This document shows, piece after piece, positions 35,041-46,917 of a stretch of DNA of 64,000 nucleotides. A program made the position numbers and the translations under genes. This DNA is from Xiphydria camelus (lineage: Eukaryota > Arthropoda > Insecta > Hymenoptera > Xiphydriidae). The notes under the pieces are model-generated. The model did not search any database, was not told the DNA's origin, and saw only the letters and a list, made by a program, of their open reading frames with translations. Each line of letters opens with the position of its first letter. The stretch's first letter is position 1. The stretch covers positions 7,927,744-7,991,743 of the forward strand of contig OY783194.1 in assembly GCA_963678675.1 (NCBI GenBank), in the 5' to 3' direction.

Positions 35041-36229
35041 TTTATTTACAAGTAAGGGCAAAATTTCAGCGGTGCATGCAAAAGGATTTCTTAAAACTAT
35101 TCCAACGTCTCGAGTTAATATGTAACAACATATATACTGTCATAAGTAGTATCTTTACATGTGATGAAACAATTCGTCACGGTTATTGGAAGAGTATACT
35201 TATTGTTAGAGTTAAAGCTAAAATGTCTACATGGATTTCTGAAGACGACCAAGATATAAGAAAAATCCGATGGCCTGTAAATTCGAAAGCGGTATGTTTT
35301 ATTTCTCCAAAATACTAAAGCAAAGTGAAAAATATAAGGGCACTCTAGTTTATAAATCCCTTTCAAAATATCACGAGAATAAATCAAAAGTAACGTGGTT
35401 ATAATTAATTAGCTCGTATCGGTATAAAATGTGAGATTTTAATTTGGTGGTAATAAAAATCTATTCTCCTACATGTATAGGTACGTATTCTCCTTATGAA
35501 TAAATTCCAAAAAGTAATGAAATCCCCCACAAAAACAGATTCTCTGTAAAAAAAAGGTGGCATGTTCATTCAGTGCCAACAAAAATTGATACGTAAAATA
35601 CTCTCCAAAAAAATTTGAAATCAATTAAGGTCGCCGTGTTCAAGATTTATGTATAAAAAGTAAAAGGCATCATTTGAAAGGAAAATTATTGTAACTCGTT
35701 ACTAAAAAATTCGACTAAAAAAATTTAGGTATAAACAAATTTTCATAAAAAAACTTGCCGCGTTTTTTCCTTCAAAATAAAAAATTTACAGAGAATTACA
35801 TTCGATGTTTATGCACTTATGAGAGATTTTAAATAAATTCATACACTCTTATATGATACCACCAGTATACCGAACGTCGCACGAGAAACCGATCAGGCGG
35901 GGGCCTTCTGAATTTCTCTGAATTTGACTTCGGCAGTGCAATTTATGAATCACTCTAGCACCGTCCAAGCACTGCAAATTATTCGGTATAGTGGACAAAA
36001 TATGAAAACTTAAACGCGGCAAGTTCTTTTTTATGAAAATTTGTTTATACCTAAATTTTTTTAGTCGAATTTTTTAGTAACGAGTTACAATAATTTTCCT
36101 TTCAAATGATGCCTTTTACTTTTTATACATAAATCTTGAATATGGCGACCTTAATTGATTTCAAATCTTTTTTGGAGAGTATTTTACGTATCAATTTTTG
36201 TTGGCACTGAATGAACATGCCGCCTTTTT
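35041..36229 (-). mobile_element. Foldback family A, copy 3
   Basis: The body 35041-35550 is inverse to 9317-10150 and the hairpin 35555-36229 matches 8641-9316. On the plus strand 35218-35300 has a frame with MSTWISEDDQDIRKIRWP followed by NSKA and a GTATGT donor-like site. The matching stretch in copy 1 keeps DDQNIREIRW with changes, so this may be an exon of the parent element's gene. Protein not recognised. Confidence 0.65.
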
Positions 36230-36985
36230 GATGTGTAAACATCTATGCTATGGCTCTACGGTGGGACCTTCCTGGAAAATCAAGCGTCAGACATGTACAC
36301 AGACGTACATTTGACTGCGTCAGTGTGTGTGTGGCGCTACTGCGCATACTATTCGTGCAAGCTGGATTATCTCAACGGGAAAACATTTTAGAGAAAAATG
36401 TTTAATACAAAACTTTAAGGATTTTCCCGTGGCTACCCAGTGGTCGTATTGGATTTGACCTTGACCGTGACCTTTAAGGTAATATCAAATGCTTTCCTAA
36501 ACCGTTCATCCGATTGCGATGAAAAGTTGGAGAATGGTTGGACGCATGCCCGCGAAGGTTTCTGAGTTAGTAAATCTTATACAGGGTGTTCAAAAAGTAC
36601 CGGTACGGATGATTATTATGCCTTCCTAAACCGTTCATCCGATTGCGACGAAAATTTGGGGAACAGTTGGACGCATATCCGCGAAGGTTTGAGTTAGTAG
36701 ATCTTATACAGGGTGTTCAAAAAGTACCGGTACGGATGATTATTATGCCTTCCTAAACCGTTCATCCGATTACGATGAAAATTTGGGGAACAGTTGGACG
36801 CATATCCGCGAAGGTTTCTGAGTCAGTAAATCTTATACAGGGTGTTCAAAAAGTCGAACTATACTTGACCTAAATTTGACCTCCGCTGACAATAAAGGTA
36901 ACATGAAAAAAATGGTCAAGGACACATTTGAACGTGAAAAAAAATTAATTTGACCTTGATATAACCTTGAAGGTCATGTTTTACA
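36230..36985 (+). mobile_element. Satellite-bearing repeat Z, left copy
   Basis: Begins TGATGTGTAAACATCTATGC, then GGTGGGACCTTCC, then GACCTTGACC-type phrases and a 127-129-bp tandem array. An inverse and longer copy lies at 43231-44266. The two could be TIRs of one ~8-kb composite or two separate insertions. Confidence 0.7.
36490..36860. repeat. 127-129-bp tandem array
   Basis: Three units, anchored by ACAGGGTGTTCAAAAAGT at 36581, 36708 and 36837. Each holds TAAACCGTTCATCCGATT. The same array occurs in inverse at 43498-43990 with four units. Confidence 0.9.
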
Positions 36986-37059
36986 GAGAATCTGTTTTTG
37001 TGGGGTAAGATTGTACTTATCAGGGCTGAATTATATGGAGTTTTTATAATTATTTTAGG

Positions 37060-37200
37060 ACGTCCCAGAAGAATACAGGTGCAGCATGATATCGATGCTG
37101 CGCTAGAAAGAATAAGGAATAACCCTCGAACGAGTATTCGGGCTGTGGCAACAGAGTTTAGAATCAGCAAGTCCATGGTAGGCAGGATATTGAATTATTG
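37060..37200 (+). pseudogene. Transposase fragment B, open piece
   Basis: An open frame reads GRPRRIQVQHDIDAALERIR, then TSIRAVATEFRISKSMVGRI, a helix-turn-helix of Tc1/mariner type. It stops at TGA 37199-37201, where homology to the other copies ends. It is the least damaged copy of this DNA-binding piece. Confidence 0.75.
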
Positions 37201-37204
37201 AAGT

Positions 37205-37616
37205 GAAACTTTTATGCTGAGGGTACTAAAATCGCGCGCCCGACACGACGCGTCCGTAACGAAACCCACATACTCCAGCGCTTCCGACCGTGACTCACTC
37301 ATACAGCGCTCTCGACCCTGCTCCAATACACCGCTTCCAACTCTGCCCCATTCCACCGCTCTCTACCGTACGTAGACGCCGTACCGTCTATCGCCTTTGC
37401 CAGGCAAAGCCATGTGTCGATTTTGCGAGGCTGGAGCGCCAGGCCGCTGTACGACTATCACTCACGCGGCGAGGCTCACTATTATCGCAACCTCAGTAAA
37501 ACGCACTAATCTAGATATCATCTGTACATCGGTCGCAAAAGCAAGGCAGGCGGTATGTTTTGGTGAATGGGGGTTACGAATGCGTTCGCAGTCCCACGCA
37601 TTTCCCTCAAAACTAC
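37205..37616. other. GC-rich stretch, nothing recognised
   Basis: Higher in GC than its neighbours. Several overlapping frames are open but none shows a protein motif. Confidence 0.5.
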
Positions 37617-37730
37617 CTCTCAGGGCCGGTTTTACCAACAGGTATAAACGCGGTATAGCGCTATACTGAGAATACCCATAAGGCTTAAGGTCAAAGCACA
37701 TCTAGGCGAAGCGCGGCTGTGCAACGCACA

Positions 37731-37861
37731 CTTGGGCGAAGCGAAGCGCGGCGAAGCGAAGCGCGGCGAAGAGAAGCGCGGCGAAGAGAAGCGCGGCGAA
37801 GCGAAGCGCGGCGAAGAGAAGCGCGGCGAAGCGAAGCGCGGCGAAGAGAAGCGCGGCGAAT
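37731..37861. repeat. GCGAAGCGAAGCGCGG minisatellite
   Basis: Eight or more imperfect 15-16-base units built from GCGAAG and GCGCG. Related short arrays lie at 38362-38430 and 42085-42275 in inverse orientation. Long frames rich in Ala/Arg/Glu here are artefacts. Confidence 0.85.
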
Positions 37862-38084
37862 TCTATCCCCTTCTCTACCAGGTATAAACAGCTATACCTG
37901 AAAATATCCATATATGGATACCCGGGTAGAGAAGGGAGAGAAGGGAAGCGCCGTGAAATGTCAGTCATTTTCGCCTTTTTCGCCTTTTTCATTCATTTTC
38001 GCCTTTTTCAAACTGATGAACGCAACGTGAAATGAGCCGTGTACATGTTTTGTTTTGTGAAATGGGCATTCGTGAGGAAAAATA

Positions 38085-38240
38085 GTATATGTCATTCGGC
38101 GGAAATCCTCGGATTTTTAAGACTGTGTTTATATAGATCGTAGCCTCCTCCCCAAACCATGCCTCGTGTTACTATCTAATTAAACACAGTCTGAAAAAAT
38201 CTCGAATTTCCGCCTTATGATATAAGATACTATTTCGTGT
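38085..38240. mobile_element. Short hairpin MITE inside palindrome
   Basis: GGCGGAAATCCTCGGATTTT, then AAGACTGTGTTTA, paired with TAAACACAGTCTGAAAAAAT and the inverse end near 38235. It lies in the left part only, so it postdates arm formation. Confidence 0.6.
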
Positions 38241-39646
38241 GAGAAAATTCATTTCGTTAACGAGATCTATCTTGGAAAGGATTTTCGAATCGTTAACGGA
38301 AGTGATCGACGAAACTTTACATCCGTTAACGAATTACATTCCGTCCACGATAAACATTTCTCGCGGCGCTTCGCTTCGCGGCGCTTCGGTTCGCCGCGCT
38401 TCGCTTCGCCGCGCTTCGCTTCGCTCAAGTGTACGTTACCTCGTAAGAATCTAGTCCAGTAAAAATCCTTCTGAAATCGATGTTTCGAGCCTCAAAGCTG
38501 AAAATTTGGTCAAAGGTCCATTTTTGGTAGTTGAAAACAGGGGTGACGTTTAAAAAGTTCTATATCCCCGAGGATTTTTGAAAAACAATAAAAACTACCC
38601 AAAAAATGGGCTCTACGAAAATAACTCGAAAACTAAGCGAGATATCGAAAAAAGTGTCAAATAAAAGTTGTAGAGCTTAAAATTCTCTATAAAAAAGGTT
38701 TATACAGTTTACCCCCACTCCTCACGGTTTACCCTCTAGAGTCGCGCGAACATTGGAAGTAGAAAAAAATCATGAAACCATGAAAAATCATGATAACATT
38801 TTTGAATGCTTTTTGTTTTAAATTGCTTAAGAAATTCTCTACTTTTTAAATAAAATGATGTTTTTTTTTCCCTCAATTGTTTAAAAACTGCCAAGTAAAA
38901 TCAACGATATCTCTCGATATATTGAATGATTTTTCCTTCTTTGTGTTCCATAATTTTGTTAGTTAAATTCCCTGCACATTACACTCCGGTTATTCTTCTG
39001 TAATTGTCGTAAGTTTTTAAATAACTCCGTTTGGAAAATTGCTTTACAAACCTTGGTGCGTCCGGAGAACCACTGGTGGCCTGCTCCTTCCTCCCCATGG
39101 TGATGGGACCCGAGCCCGCTACCTTTCTGGGTCTCGTTCTCCTCCGTTTAAACTTTCCTAACATCGGCCGCTTCGCACAGCAAAATATATGTTATGCACC
39201 ATCATGTAGCTATATTATAAACAAAGTATTGGATTGTTTCGCCCATAAAGAAAGTAAATAGAAAGTTTTTCAATAATTTTTATTTTGCATACTAAAAATA
39301 ACACCACCGCCGTTTTTTTTATATAGATTCAAGCATGTGTGATTAAACTATGACATACAATTTTTACGAGATGATTGGTGTGGTAGAACAAGTCAAAATA
39401 AATTAATGAAAATGAAACAACTTTGCTTTCGCCGTTTTTCTAACGTAAGAGATAGCGGAAAACGGTGGAAGCAAAGTTGTACACCTATTAATTCGAATTT
39501 TTACTTTACAAAAAAATAATAGTATTTATTTACAATGACTTATTACTAATGAGAATACAATTTACTACACGTGATATATGTACGTATAAATCGAAATTAA
39601 ATCACATTAAAGGTATTATTTTATGAACTGACACAGAATCTTCGTT

Positions 39647-39963
39647 TTAATCTTCATCGCTTTCGTGATTTATTGTGGATTGAATATGTTCTTTGTGAAA
39701 TAGTTTCCTTAATGTTTTCGCAGGTTTAATAAGCTTTGTTTGATATCGCGCAAATGAAAAAAATAATAAATAATTGAAGCTATATGGGAACAACAACCGA
39801 CCGTTCTTTTGCCATTTGCGCGCTCGCATGTGTCGATAGAATGTGAGTCGATACAAATGTAACAGTAATTGCAAGACGGTGGAGGTAGCGACTTTCTATC
39901 CCTGATAAGCCAGGTGTTCCGTCGCGCGTTAAGCGAACGTCTATATCGGTTCTTATTGTTCAT
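39647..39963 (-). pseudogene. SWIM-like transposase C-terminal tail
   Basis: The minus strand gives ANGKRTVGCCSHIASIIYY, then after a frameshift SFARYQTKLIKPAKTLRKLF and an end NHESDED with stop at 39647. The CCSH core with a preceding Cys resembles the SWIM-type (CxC...CxH) tail of a DDE-transposase family common in arthropods. One Cys of the pair seems changed to Arg. The last residues reach into the palindrome arm, so the gene ended where the long TIR begins. Confidence 0.65.
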
Positions 39964-40136
39964 TATTATAATTATCGCGATCTATGTAAAGCATTAATTT
40001 AGAGTTAATCCCGCCATCGGTCGCAATGGTGAATTATTCCGGGATTTTATACTGTTACGATTTCACCGTTCCATTGCGGTCACCGAGACTGCACTACGGT
40101 GGTTAACCCTTTGAAGCACACATTTTCCTGATATCC

Positions 40137-40740
40137 TTATTTTCATAAACATAGTTGCTCTTCAGGTTTTTGGGGTCGCTGATTTCAAATTTGCTATCTG
40201 ATTTTCAAAATTCCAAATGGTGGATCCAATATGGCGGACCAAATTTGTAAAACTGACTCCGATCATGGTGAAAATTGGTATACAAAGGTTTTTGGACCCA
40301 AAGAACTGTTTTCTGAGTTACCACTCATAAGGACCGAATTAGGCGTTCCAATCATCGGAATTCGCTGTCTCAATTTTCAATACTAACAACGAATTAGGAA
40401 TCAAGGACCCCAAAAACCAATGTGCATCGAATTTCACCATGATTAGAGTCAATTTTGATAATTTCGACTGTAATATTGAGTTCGCTACTTTGAATTTTAA
40501 AAATATAACAACACATTTATATAAAGCATCACGAGATACCCATGTGTACCAACTTTTACCAAGATCAGAGTCAACTTCGGTACTTTTGTCCGCTATATTG
40601 GATCCGCTATCTTGACTTTTAAAAATCTAATAGCAAATTCGAAATCAGCGACCCCAAAAACCCATGTATACCAATTTTCACCATGATCGGAGTCAATTTT
40701 ACAAATTTGGTCCGCCATGTTGGATCCGCGTATATATATG
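40137..40740. repeat. ATGGCGG-containing repeat array
   Basis: Several copies in both orientations of GGATCCAATATGGCGGACC and GGTCGCTGATTTC-type phrases, related to the arms of 14952-15841. It sits in the loop of the 4.7-kb palindrome. Confidence 0.65.
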
Positions 40741-42352
40741 TATACTGCGTTGTTAAAAGTTAACTGTATCAGTGCTCTATGTGAAAACGTGTAATTCCAT
40801 ATACTTTAAAGTTATTACTACAGTCATATAGTCATATTCTACCCACAATAAATCACGAAAGCGATGAAGATTAAAACGAAGATTCTGTGTCAGTTCATAA
40901 AATAATACCTTTAATGTGATTTAATTTCGATGTATATGTACATATATTACGTGCAGTAAATTGTATTCTCATTAGTAATAAGTCATTGTAAATAAATACT
41001 ATTATTTTTGTAAAGTAAAAATTCGAATTAATAGGTGTACAACTTCGCTTCCACCGTTTTCCGCTATCTCTTACGTTAGAAAAACGGCGAAAGCAAAGTT
41101 GTTTCATTTTCATTAATTTATTTCGACTTGTTCTACCACACCAATCATCTCGTAAAAATTATATGTCATAGTTTAATCATGCTTGAATCTATATAAAAAA
41201 AAACGGCGGTGGTGTTATTTTTAGTATGCAAAATAAAAATTATTGAAAAACTTTCTATTTACTTTCTTTATGGGCGAAACAATCCAATACTTTGTTTATA
41301 ATATAGCTACATGATGGTGCATAACATATATTTTGCTGTGCGAAGCGGCCGATGTTAGGAAAGTTTAAACGGAGGAGAACGAGACCCAGAAAGGTAGCGG
41401 GCTCAGGTCCCATCACCATGGGGGGGAAGGAGCAGGCCACCAGTGGTTCTCCGGACGCACCAAGGTTTGTAAAGCAATTTTCCAAACGGAGTTATTTAAA
41501 AACTTACGACAATTACAGAAGAATAACCGGAGTGTAATGTGCAGGGAATTTAACTAACAAAATCATGGAACACAAAGAAGAAAAAGTCATTCAATATATC
41601 GAGAGATATCGTTGATTTTACTTGGCAGTTTTTAAACAATTGAGAGAAAAAAAAACATCATTTTATTTAAAAAGTAGAGAATTTCTTAAGCAATTTAAAA
41701 CAAAAAGCAGTCAAAAATGTTAAATTTTCGAGGTTTCATGATTTTTTTTTCTACTTCCAATATTCGCGCGGCTCTAAAGGGTAAACCGTGAGGAGTGGGG
41801 GTAAACTGTATAAACCTTTTTTATAGAGAATTTTAAGCTCTACAACTTTTATTTGACACTTTTTTTCGATATCTCGCTTAGTTTTCGAGTCATTTTCGTA
41901 GAGCCCATTTTTTGGGTAGTTTTTATTGTTTTTCAAAAATCCTCGGGGATATAGAACTTTTTAAACTTCGCCCCTGTTTTCAACTACCCAAAATGGATCT
42001 TTGACCAAATTTTCAGCTTTGCGGCTCGAAACATCGATTTCAGAAGGATTTTTACTGGACTAAATCAATGGAAATATAAAAGGTAGCTTCGCTTCGCGGC
42101 GCGTCGCTTCGCTGCGCTTCCAGTCGCACAAGTGTGCTTATCCTAGGTCGCGGCGCTTCGCTTCGCTTCGCGTCGCGTCGCGTCGCTTCGCTCAAGTGTG
42201 CGTTACCTCATAAGAATCAATGGAAATATAAAAGGTAGCTTCGCTTCGCGGCGCGTCGCTTCGCTTCGCCTAGATGTGCTTTGGCCTTTATTGCTGGTTA
42301 TTCTCAGTATAGCGCTATACCGCATTTATACCGTGTTAGTAAAACCGGCTCT

Positions 42353-42611
42353 CAGAGGTCGAACTGTCGATTTGGAACGGCGCGGTTCAAACCGGCAGTT
42401 TTACCTTTCAGTTAGTGGGCGCGCCACGCGCCAGGTCGAACTGTCAGGCTGACCCGTCAGTCCAGACCGACGGGAAAAACTGCCGCCGTCCACTGCTTAT
42501 GGCTAGCTTAACCGCGGATTTCTATTCTGCGTTAGTGGACGACGACGGTTAAAACCGACGGATCGACCCGACGGTTCGAACTGCCATTCCAAACCGACAG
42601 TTCGACCTCTG
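42353..42611. mobile_element. 259-bp MITE with CAGAGGTCGAAC ends
   Basis: CAGAGGTCGAACTGTCG and inverse close it; GC-rich with further symmetric GACGG motifs. CAG-type ends would suit hAT, but no 8-bp duplication is visible. It directly abuts the palindrome's right tip. Confidence 0.65.
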
Positions 42612-43230
42612 TGTGTATGGGCACCTATTGTAAACCACGGCTACATCACGGAATTACTGTATCTCTTTGAATCCAATATAATCACCAGTAATATTGAAAG
42701 TGCAGTGTTACATCATTTCATCTAACCGATACGGTTTAAATCCACCACTCTACGTTTTCGGTCACTATTCGTGTCACGCAGTAGTGTCTTCGGGATTTAC
42801 GACCTCGAGGAGATCTACTCATGATCGCACATGTTATAGTTATTAACTTGAAACTGAAGAAAAATGACGAAAAAATCAATCGCTGTTTAGACTGTGCATA
42901 GTCCAGTCAAATTTCCGTTTAAATCGAAAAATGAGACATAATGGCGAAAACTTGGGAAAAGTTGTGTTTTGATGTTATTAATGGAGGGAACATATTAAAA
43001 GAAGAATCCCCCTCCGGCGAAGTGTGTAAAAAAATTATTTATTGTTGAAAAAATCGGATCTTCGCTAATATTTTGAAAACTACGTGACCTATTGAAAAAT
43101 AGTTAAGACAAAAGTTGTAGATAACAATTATCTGCGGTCCGAGTTTAATTGGGGAATATGACGTCGTAGTTCGACATAAAGAAGTTTAATTTTTTTCTAT
43201 AATAAAATATTTATTATTATTATATTAGAT

Positions 43231-44266
43231 TTATAACTTACTAGCAGCCCGTCCCGGCTTCGCACGGGTAGATTGTGGATTGATTTTGTCCGTCCACCAT
43301 TGTTTAAATACATTTTTAATACAAAACTTTTAGTATTTTTACCGGGCTACGCAATGGTCATATTGGATTTGACCTTGACCATGACCTTCAAGGTTATATC
43401 AAGGTCAAATTAATTTTCTTTCACGTTCAAATATGTCCTTGACCATTTTTTTTCATGTTACCTTTATTGTCAGCGGAGGTCAAATTTAGGTCAAGTATAG
43501 TTCGACTTTTTGAACACCTTGTATAAGATTTACTAACTCAGAAACCTTCGCGGATATGCGTCCAACTGTCCCCCAAATTTTCATCGCAATCGGATGAACG
43601 GTTTAGGAAGGCATAATAATCATCCGTACCGGTACTTTTTGAACACCCTGTATAAGATTTACTAACTCAGAAACCTTCGCGGGCATACGTCCAACCATTT
43701 CCCAACTTTTCATCGCAATCGGATGAACGGTTTAGGAAGGCATAATAATCATCAGTACCGGTACTTTTTGAACACCTTTTATAAGATTTACTAACTCAGA
43801 AACCTTCGCGGGCATGCGTCCAACCATTCCCCAAAGTTTCATCGCAATCGGATGAACTGTTTAGGAAGGCATAATAATCATCAGTACCGGTACTTTTTGA
43901 ACACCTTTTATAAGATTTACTAACTCAGAAACCTTCGCGGGCATGCGTCCAACCATTCCCCAAAGTTTCATCGCAATCGGATGAACGGTTTAGGAAAGCA
44001 TTTGATATTACCTTAAAGGTCACGGTCAAGGTCAAATCCAATACGACCACTGGGTAGCCACGGGAAAATCCTTAAAGTTTTGTATTAAACATTTTTCTCT
44101 AAAATGTTTTCCCGTTGAGATAATCCAGCTTGCGCGAATAGTATGCGCAGTAGTGCCACAGACACACTGACGCAGTCACATGTACACGGCTTACGTCTGA
44201 CGCTCGTTTTCCCAGGAAGGTCCCACCGTAGAGCCATAGCATAGATGTTTACACATCAATAAAATT
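43231..44266 (-). mobile_element. Satellite-bearing repeat Z, right copy
   Basis: Inverse of 36230-36985, ending CATAGATGTTTACACATCA. It extends further inward to GCCCGTCCCGGCTTCGCACG. Carries four 120-130-bp tandem units (43498-43990) and GACCTTGACC-type phrases (43370-43445, 44010-44035). Confidence 0.75.
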
Positions 44267-45012
44267 ATCTACAAAAAAGCTATTACACTTTTTACCCTAT
44301 CTTCCACGTCTAACAAGCTAGGACCTCGAGATGAGTTGAAATGTTCAAATATTCATAACAAATCCAAAAATTAAAATTTTTGCAATTTTCTTTTTTGTAA
44401 CCCGTTTAGAACAATCTCATCATTTTTCCTAGCGAAACCAAATGTTGATTTTCATTGTTGTTTACACATGATTGATTTTTAAAGTTTTAAATGCTTGAAT
44501 TTACATAGAAATTTGCAATTAAAAATTTTTTAAATTATACCATCGTTTATTTTGGATTGTTTCTGAATAAAAAGATAAATAGCAATTCAACGTGTCTCAT
44601 CTGGTTTGGAAGATATGCTAAATTGAAAAGGAAGGAGATTTATGCGATGATCACCACTGACTACACAAACTGTGCCAAACATATAGACGTTTGTGTGCGC
44701 GCGCTGCTGCAGTTGGCTGCGAGTGTTAGTGAGGCAGAGGGTTGGGCTTGGCGTTTCGGAGTAACTGTTCCGTTGCAGGGGATTCGTAGCATCGTGGCCA
44801 TGAATACCTCGCCAACCTAGTAGCCCAGGCAGTGTGCATTATCTTATTTCTATTAGCTTTTCTTTCCAGCGCCTCCTAGGTAAACGGTTCTATTTTTGGT
44901 TGATCAACAAAATTGATTCAATTTCATTGAACAGTGCTTGGAGAAACAAATTTTTGAAAATCGCGTCACGCGCGCGTTCCAAGTGTCTGGAATTGGCGTA
45001 AATTATATCACC

Positions 45013-45085
45013 AATGCTTCGATAGCGCAACGGTCAAGTTGCCGGGTTGGGAGTCTCGATGTCGTGGGTTCAAATCTCGTTGGTT
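45013..45085 (+). tRNA. tRNA-like module, left arm (probably pseudo)
   Basis: A box TAGCGCAACGG (45023-45033) and B box GGTTCAAATCT (45068-45078) with normal spacing; anticodon-loop-like TTGGGAG. The acceptor stem is weak and no good cloverleaf forms, so a SINE or pseudogene origin is likelier than a working tRNA. Confidence 0.4.
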
Positions 45086-45865
45086 TTTTCTTTTTTCTTT
45101 ATTAACTCTTTTTTTTCATTTGATCGCACCACTTCTTGTTATAGAAAGTGGTTTACATTACCGAATAAAATAATAGTTTCAATGTTTTTCATAGTTTTAC
45201 ATTATTTTCTTCCTTATTGAGGTGAACCAATATTATTTGTAGCAACAGTTGGAAACATCGTTACATTTTTTTACTCTTACATTTCGTCATAGGAATTTTT
45301 GGCTGCTGAAGATTTTGTTCATAATTTTGGGTGATAGTTGTCGAAAAAACATTTGAAGCACACCGTATTTTGACACCATAAGCATTTATTTTGACGATTT
45401 TGCCACACGCACATTTACACTTTAAAAGCGTTATGGAAAAGCTAATTTCATTGTTTCATTCAGTGTTTCAAATGTTTTTTCGACAATTATCATCCAAAAT
45501 CATGAACAAAATTTTCGGCAGCCAAAAATTCTCATAACAAAATGTAAGAGCAAAAAAATGCAACGATGTTTCCAACTGTTCTCATAAATAATATTCTGCC
45601 CTGCTAAGATAGAAAGTCGTATGTGCAAAAACATCGATTTTTGCTTTTTTGGCTATTTGAACATATCGTAATGTGTTAAAGTGTAGATATGACTTCCTGT
45701 CTTAGCACGGCAGTATTGGTTAACCTCAATGAGGGAGACAAAAAATGTAAAACTATGAACAAAATGGAAACTATTATTTTATACGATAATGTAAACCACT
45801 TTCTATAACAAGAATGGGTTGCAATCAAATGAAAAAAAAGAGTTAATAAAGAAAAAAGAAAAAAA

Positions 45866-45938
45866 ACCAACGAGATTTGAACCCACGACATCGAGACTCC
45901 CAGCCCGGCAACTTGACCGTTGCGCTATCGAAGCATTG
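45866..45938 (-). tRNA. tRNA-like module, right arm (probably pseudo)
   Basis: Inverse copy of 45013-45085 with the same A and B boxes, facing the first copy across the palindrome centre. Confidence 0.4.
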
Positions 45939-46917
45939 GCGATATAATGTACGCCAATTCCAGACACTTGGAACGCGCGCGTGACGCGATTTTAAAAAAT
46001 TTGTTTCTCCAAGCACTGTTCAATGAAATTGAATCAATTTTGTTGATCAACCAAAAATAGAACCGTTTACCTAGGAGGCGCTGGAAAGAAAAGCTAATAG
46101 GAAATAAGATAATGCACACTGCCTGGGCTACTAGGTTGGCGAGGTATTCATGGTCACGATGCTACGAATCCCCTGCAACAGAACAGTTACTCCGAAACGC
46201 CAAGACCAACCCTCTGCCTCACTAACACTCGCAGACAACTGCAGCAGCGCGCGCACACAAACGTTTATGTTTGGCACAGTTTGTGTAGTCAGTGGTGATC
46301 ATCGCATAAATCTCCTTCCTTTTCAATTTAGCATATCTTCCAAACCAGATGAGACACGTTGAATTGCTATTTATCTTTTTATTCAGAAACAATCCAAAAT
46401 AAACGATGGTATAATTTAAAAAACTTTTAATTGCAAATTTCTATGTAAATTCAAGCATTTAAAACTTTAAAAATCAATCATGTGTAAACAACAATGAAAA
46501 TCAAAATTTGGTTTCGCTAGGAAAAATGATGAGATTGTTCTAAACGGGTTACAAAAAAGAAAATTGCAAAAATCTTAATTTTTGGATTTGTTATGAATAT
46601 TTGAACATTTCAACTCATCTCGAGGTCCTAGTTTGTTAGGCGTTGAAGATAGGGTAAAAAATGTAATAGGTTTTTTGTAGATAATTTTATTATCTACAAC
46701 TTTTGTCTCAACTATTTTTCAATAGGTCACGTAGTTTTCAAAATATTAGCGAAGAACCGATTTTTTCAACAATAAATAATTTTTTTACACACATCGCCGG
46801 GGGGGATTCTTCTTTTAATATGTTCCCTCCATTAATAACATCAAAACACCTTTTCCCAAGTTTTCGCCATTATGTCTCATTTTTCGATTTAAACGGAAAT
46901 TTGACTGGACTATGCAG

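Larger units (their letters stand above)
37617..42357. mobile_element. 4.7-kb long-arm palindrome
   Basis: Tips AACGCGGTATAGCGCTATAC and AGCGCTATACCGCATTTAT are inverse. Arms pair 37617-37760 with 42230-42357, then 38470-39675 with 40845-42060, with very few differences. The unpaired centre holds a transposase tail (39647-39963) and an ATGGCGG array (40137-40740). A third copy of the tip is at 53168-53215. I read this as a DNA transposon with ~2-kb TIRs that has lost most of its gene. Confidence 0.75.
42896..46917. mobile_element. 4-kb palindrome with tRNA-like sequence in each arm
   Basis: The left arm (42896-43134 and 44268-45200) and right arm (45750-46917) are close inverse copies. Repeat Z (43231-44266) and its flank interrupt the left arm; the right arm shows the uninterrupted state. 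The centre contains two smaller hairpins (45225-45600, 45600-45715). Both arms contain a tRNA-like module. No credible protein. Confidence 0.8.

Noticed and set aside
36840..36860. Mariner or Tc1 end because of the CAGGGTG phrase
   Set aside because: CAGGGTGTTC here is part of the 127-129-bp tandem unit; no inverse partner with TA flanks is present at this spot.
37702..37992. Ala/Arg/Glu-rich frames on both strands
   Set aside because: Pure translation of the GCGAAG minisatellite; both strands are open for the same reason.
39031..39261. 76-codon frame conserved at 39031-39261 and 41255-41485, with a 61-codon antisense frame
   Set aside because: The two copies are mirror arms of one palindrome, so their similarity is not evidence of coding. 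No motif was recognised.
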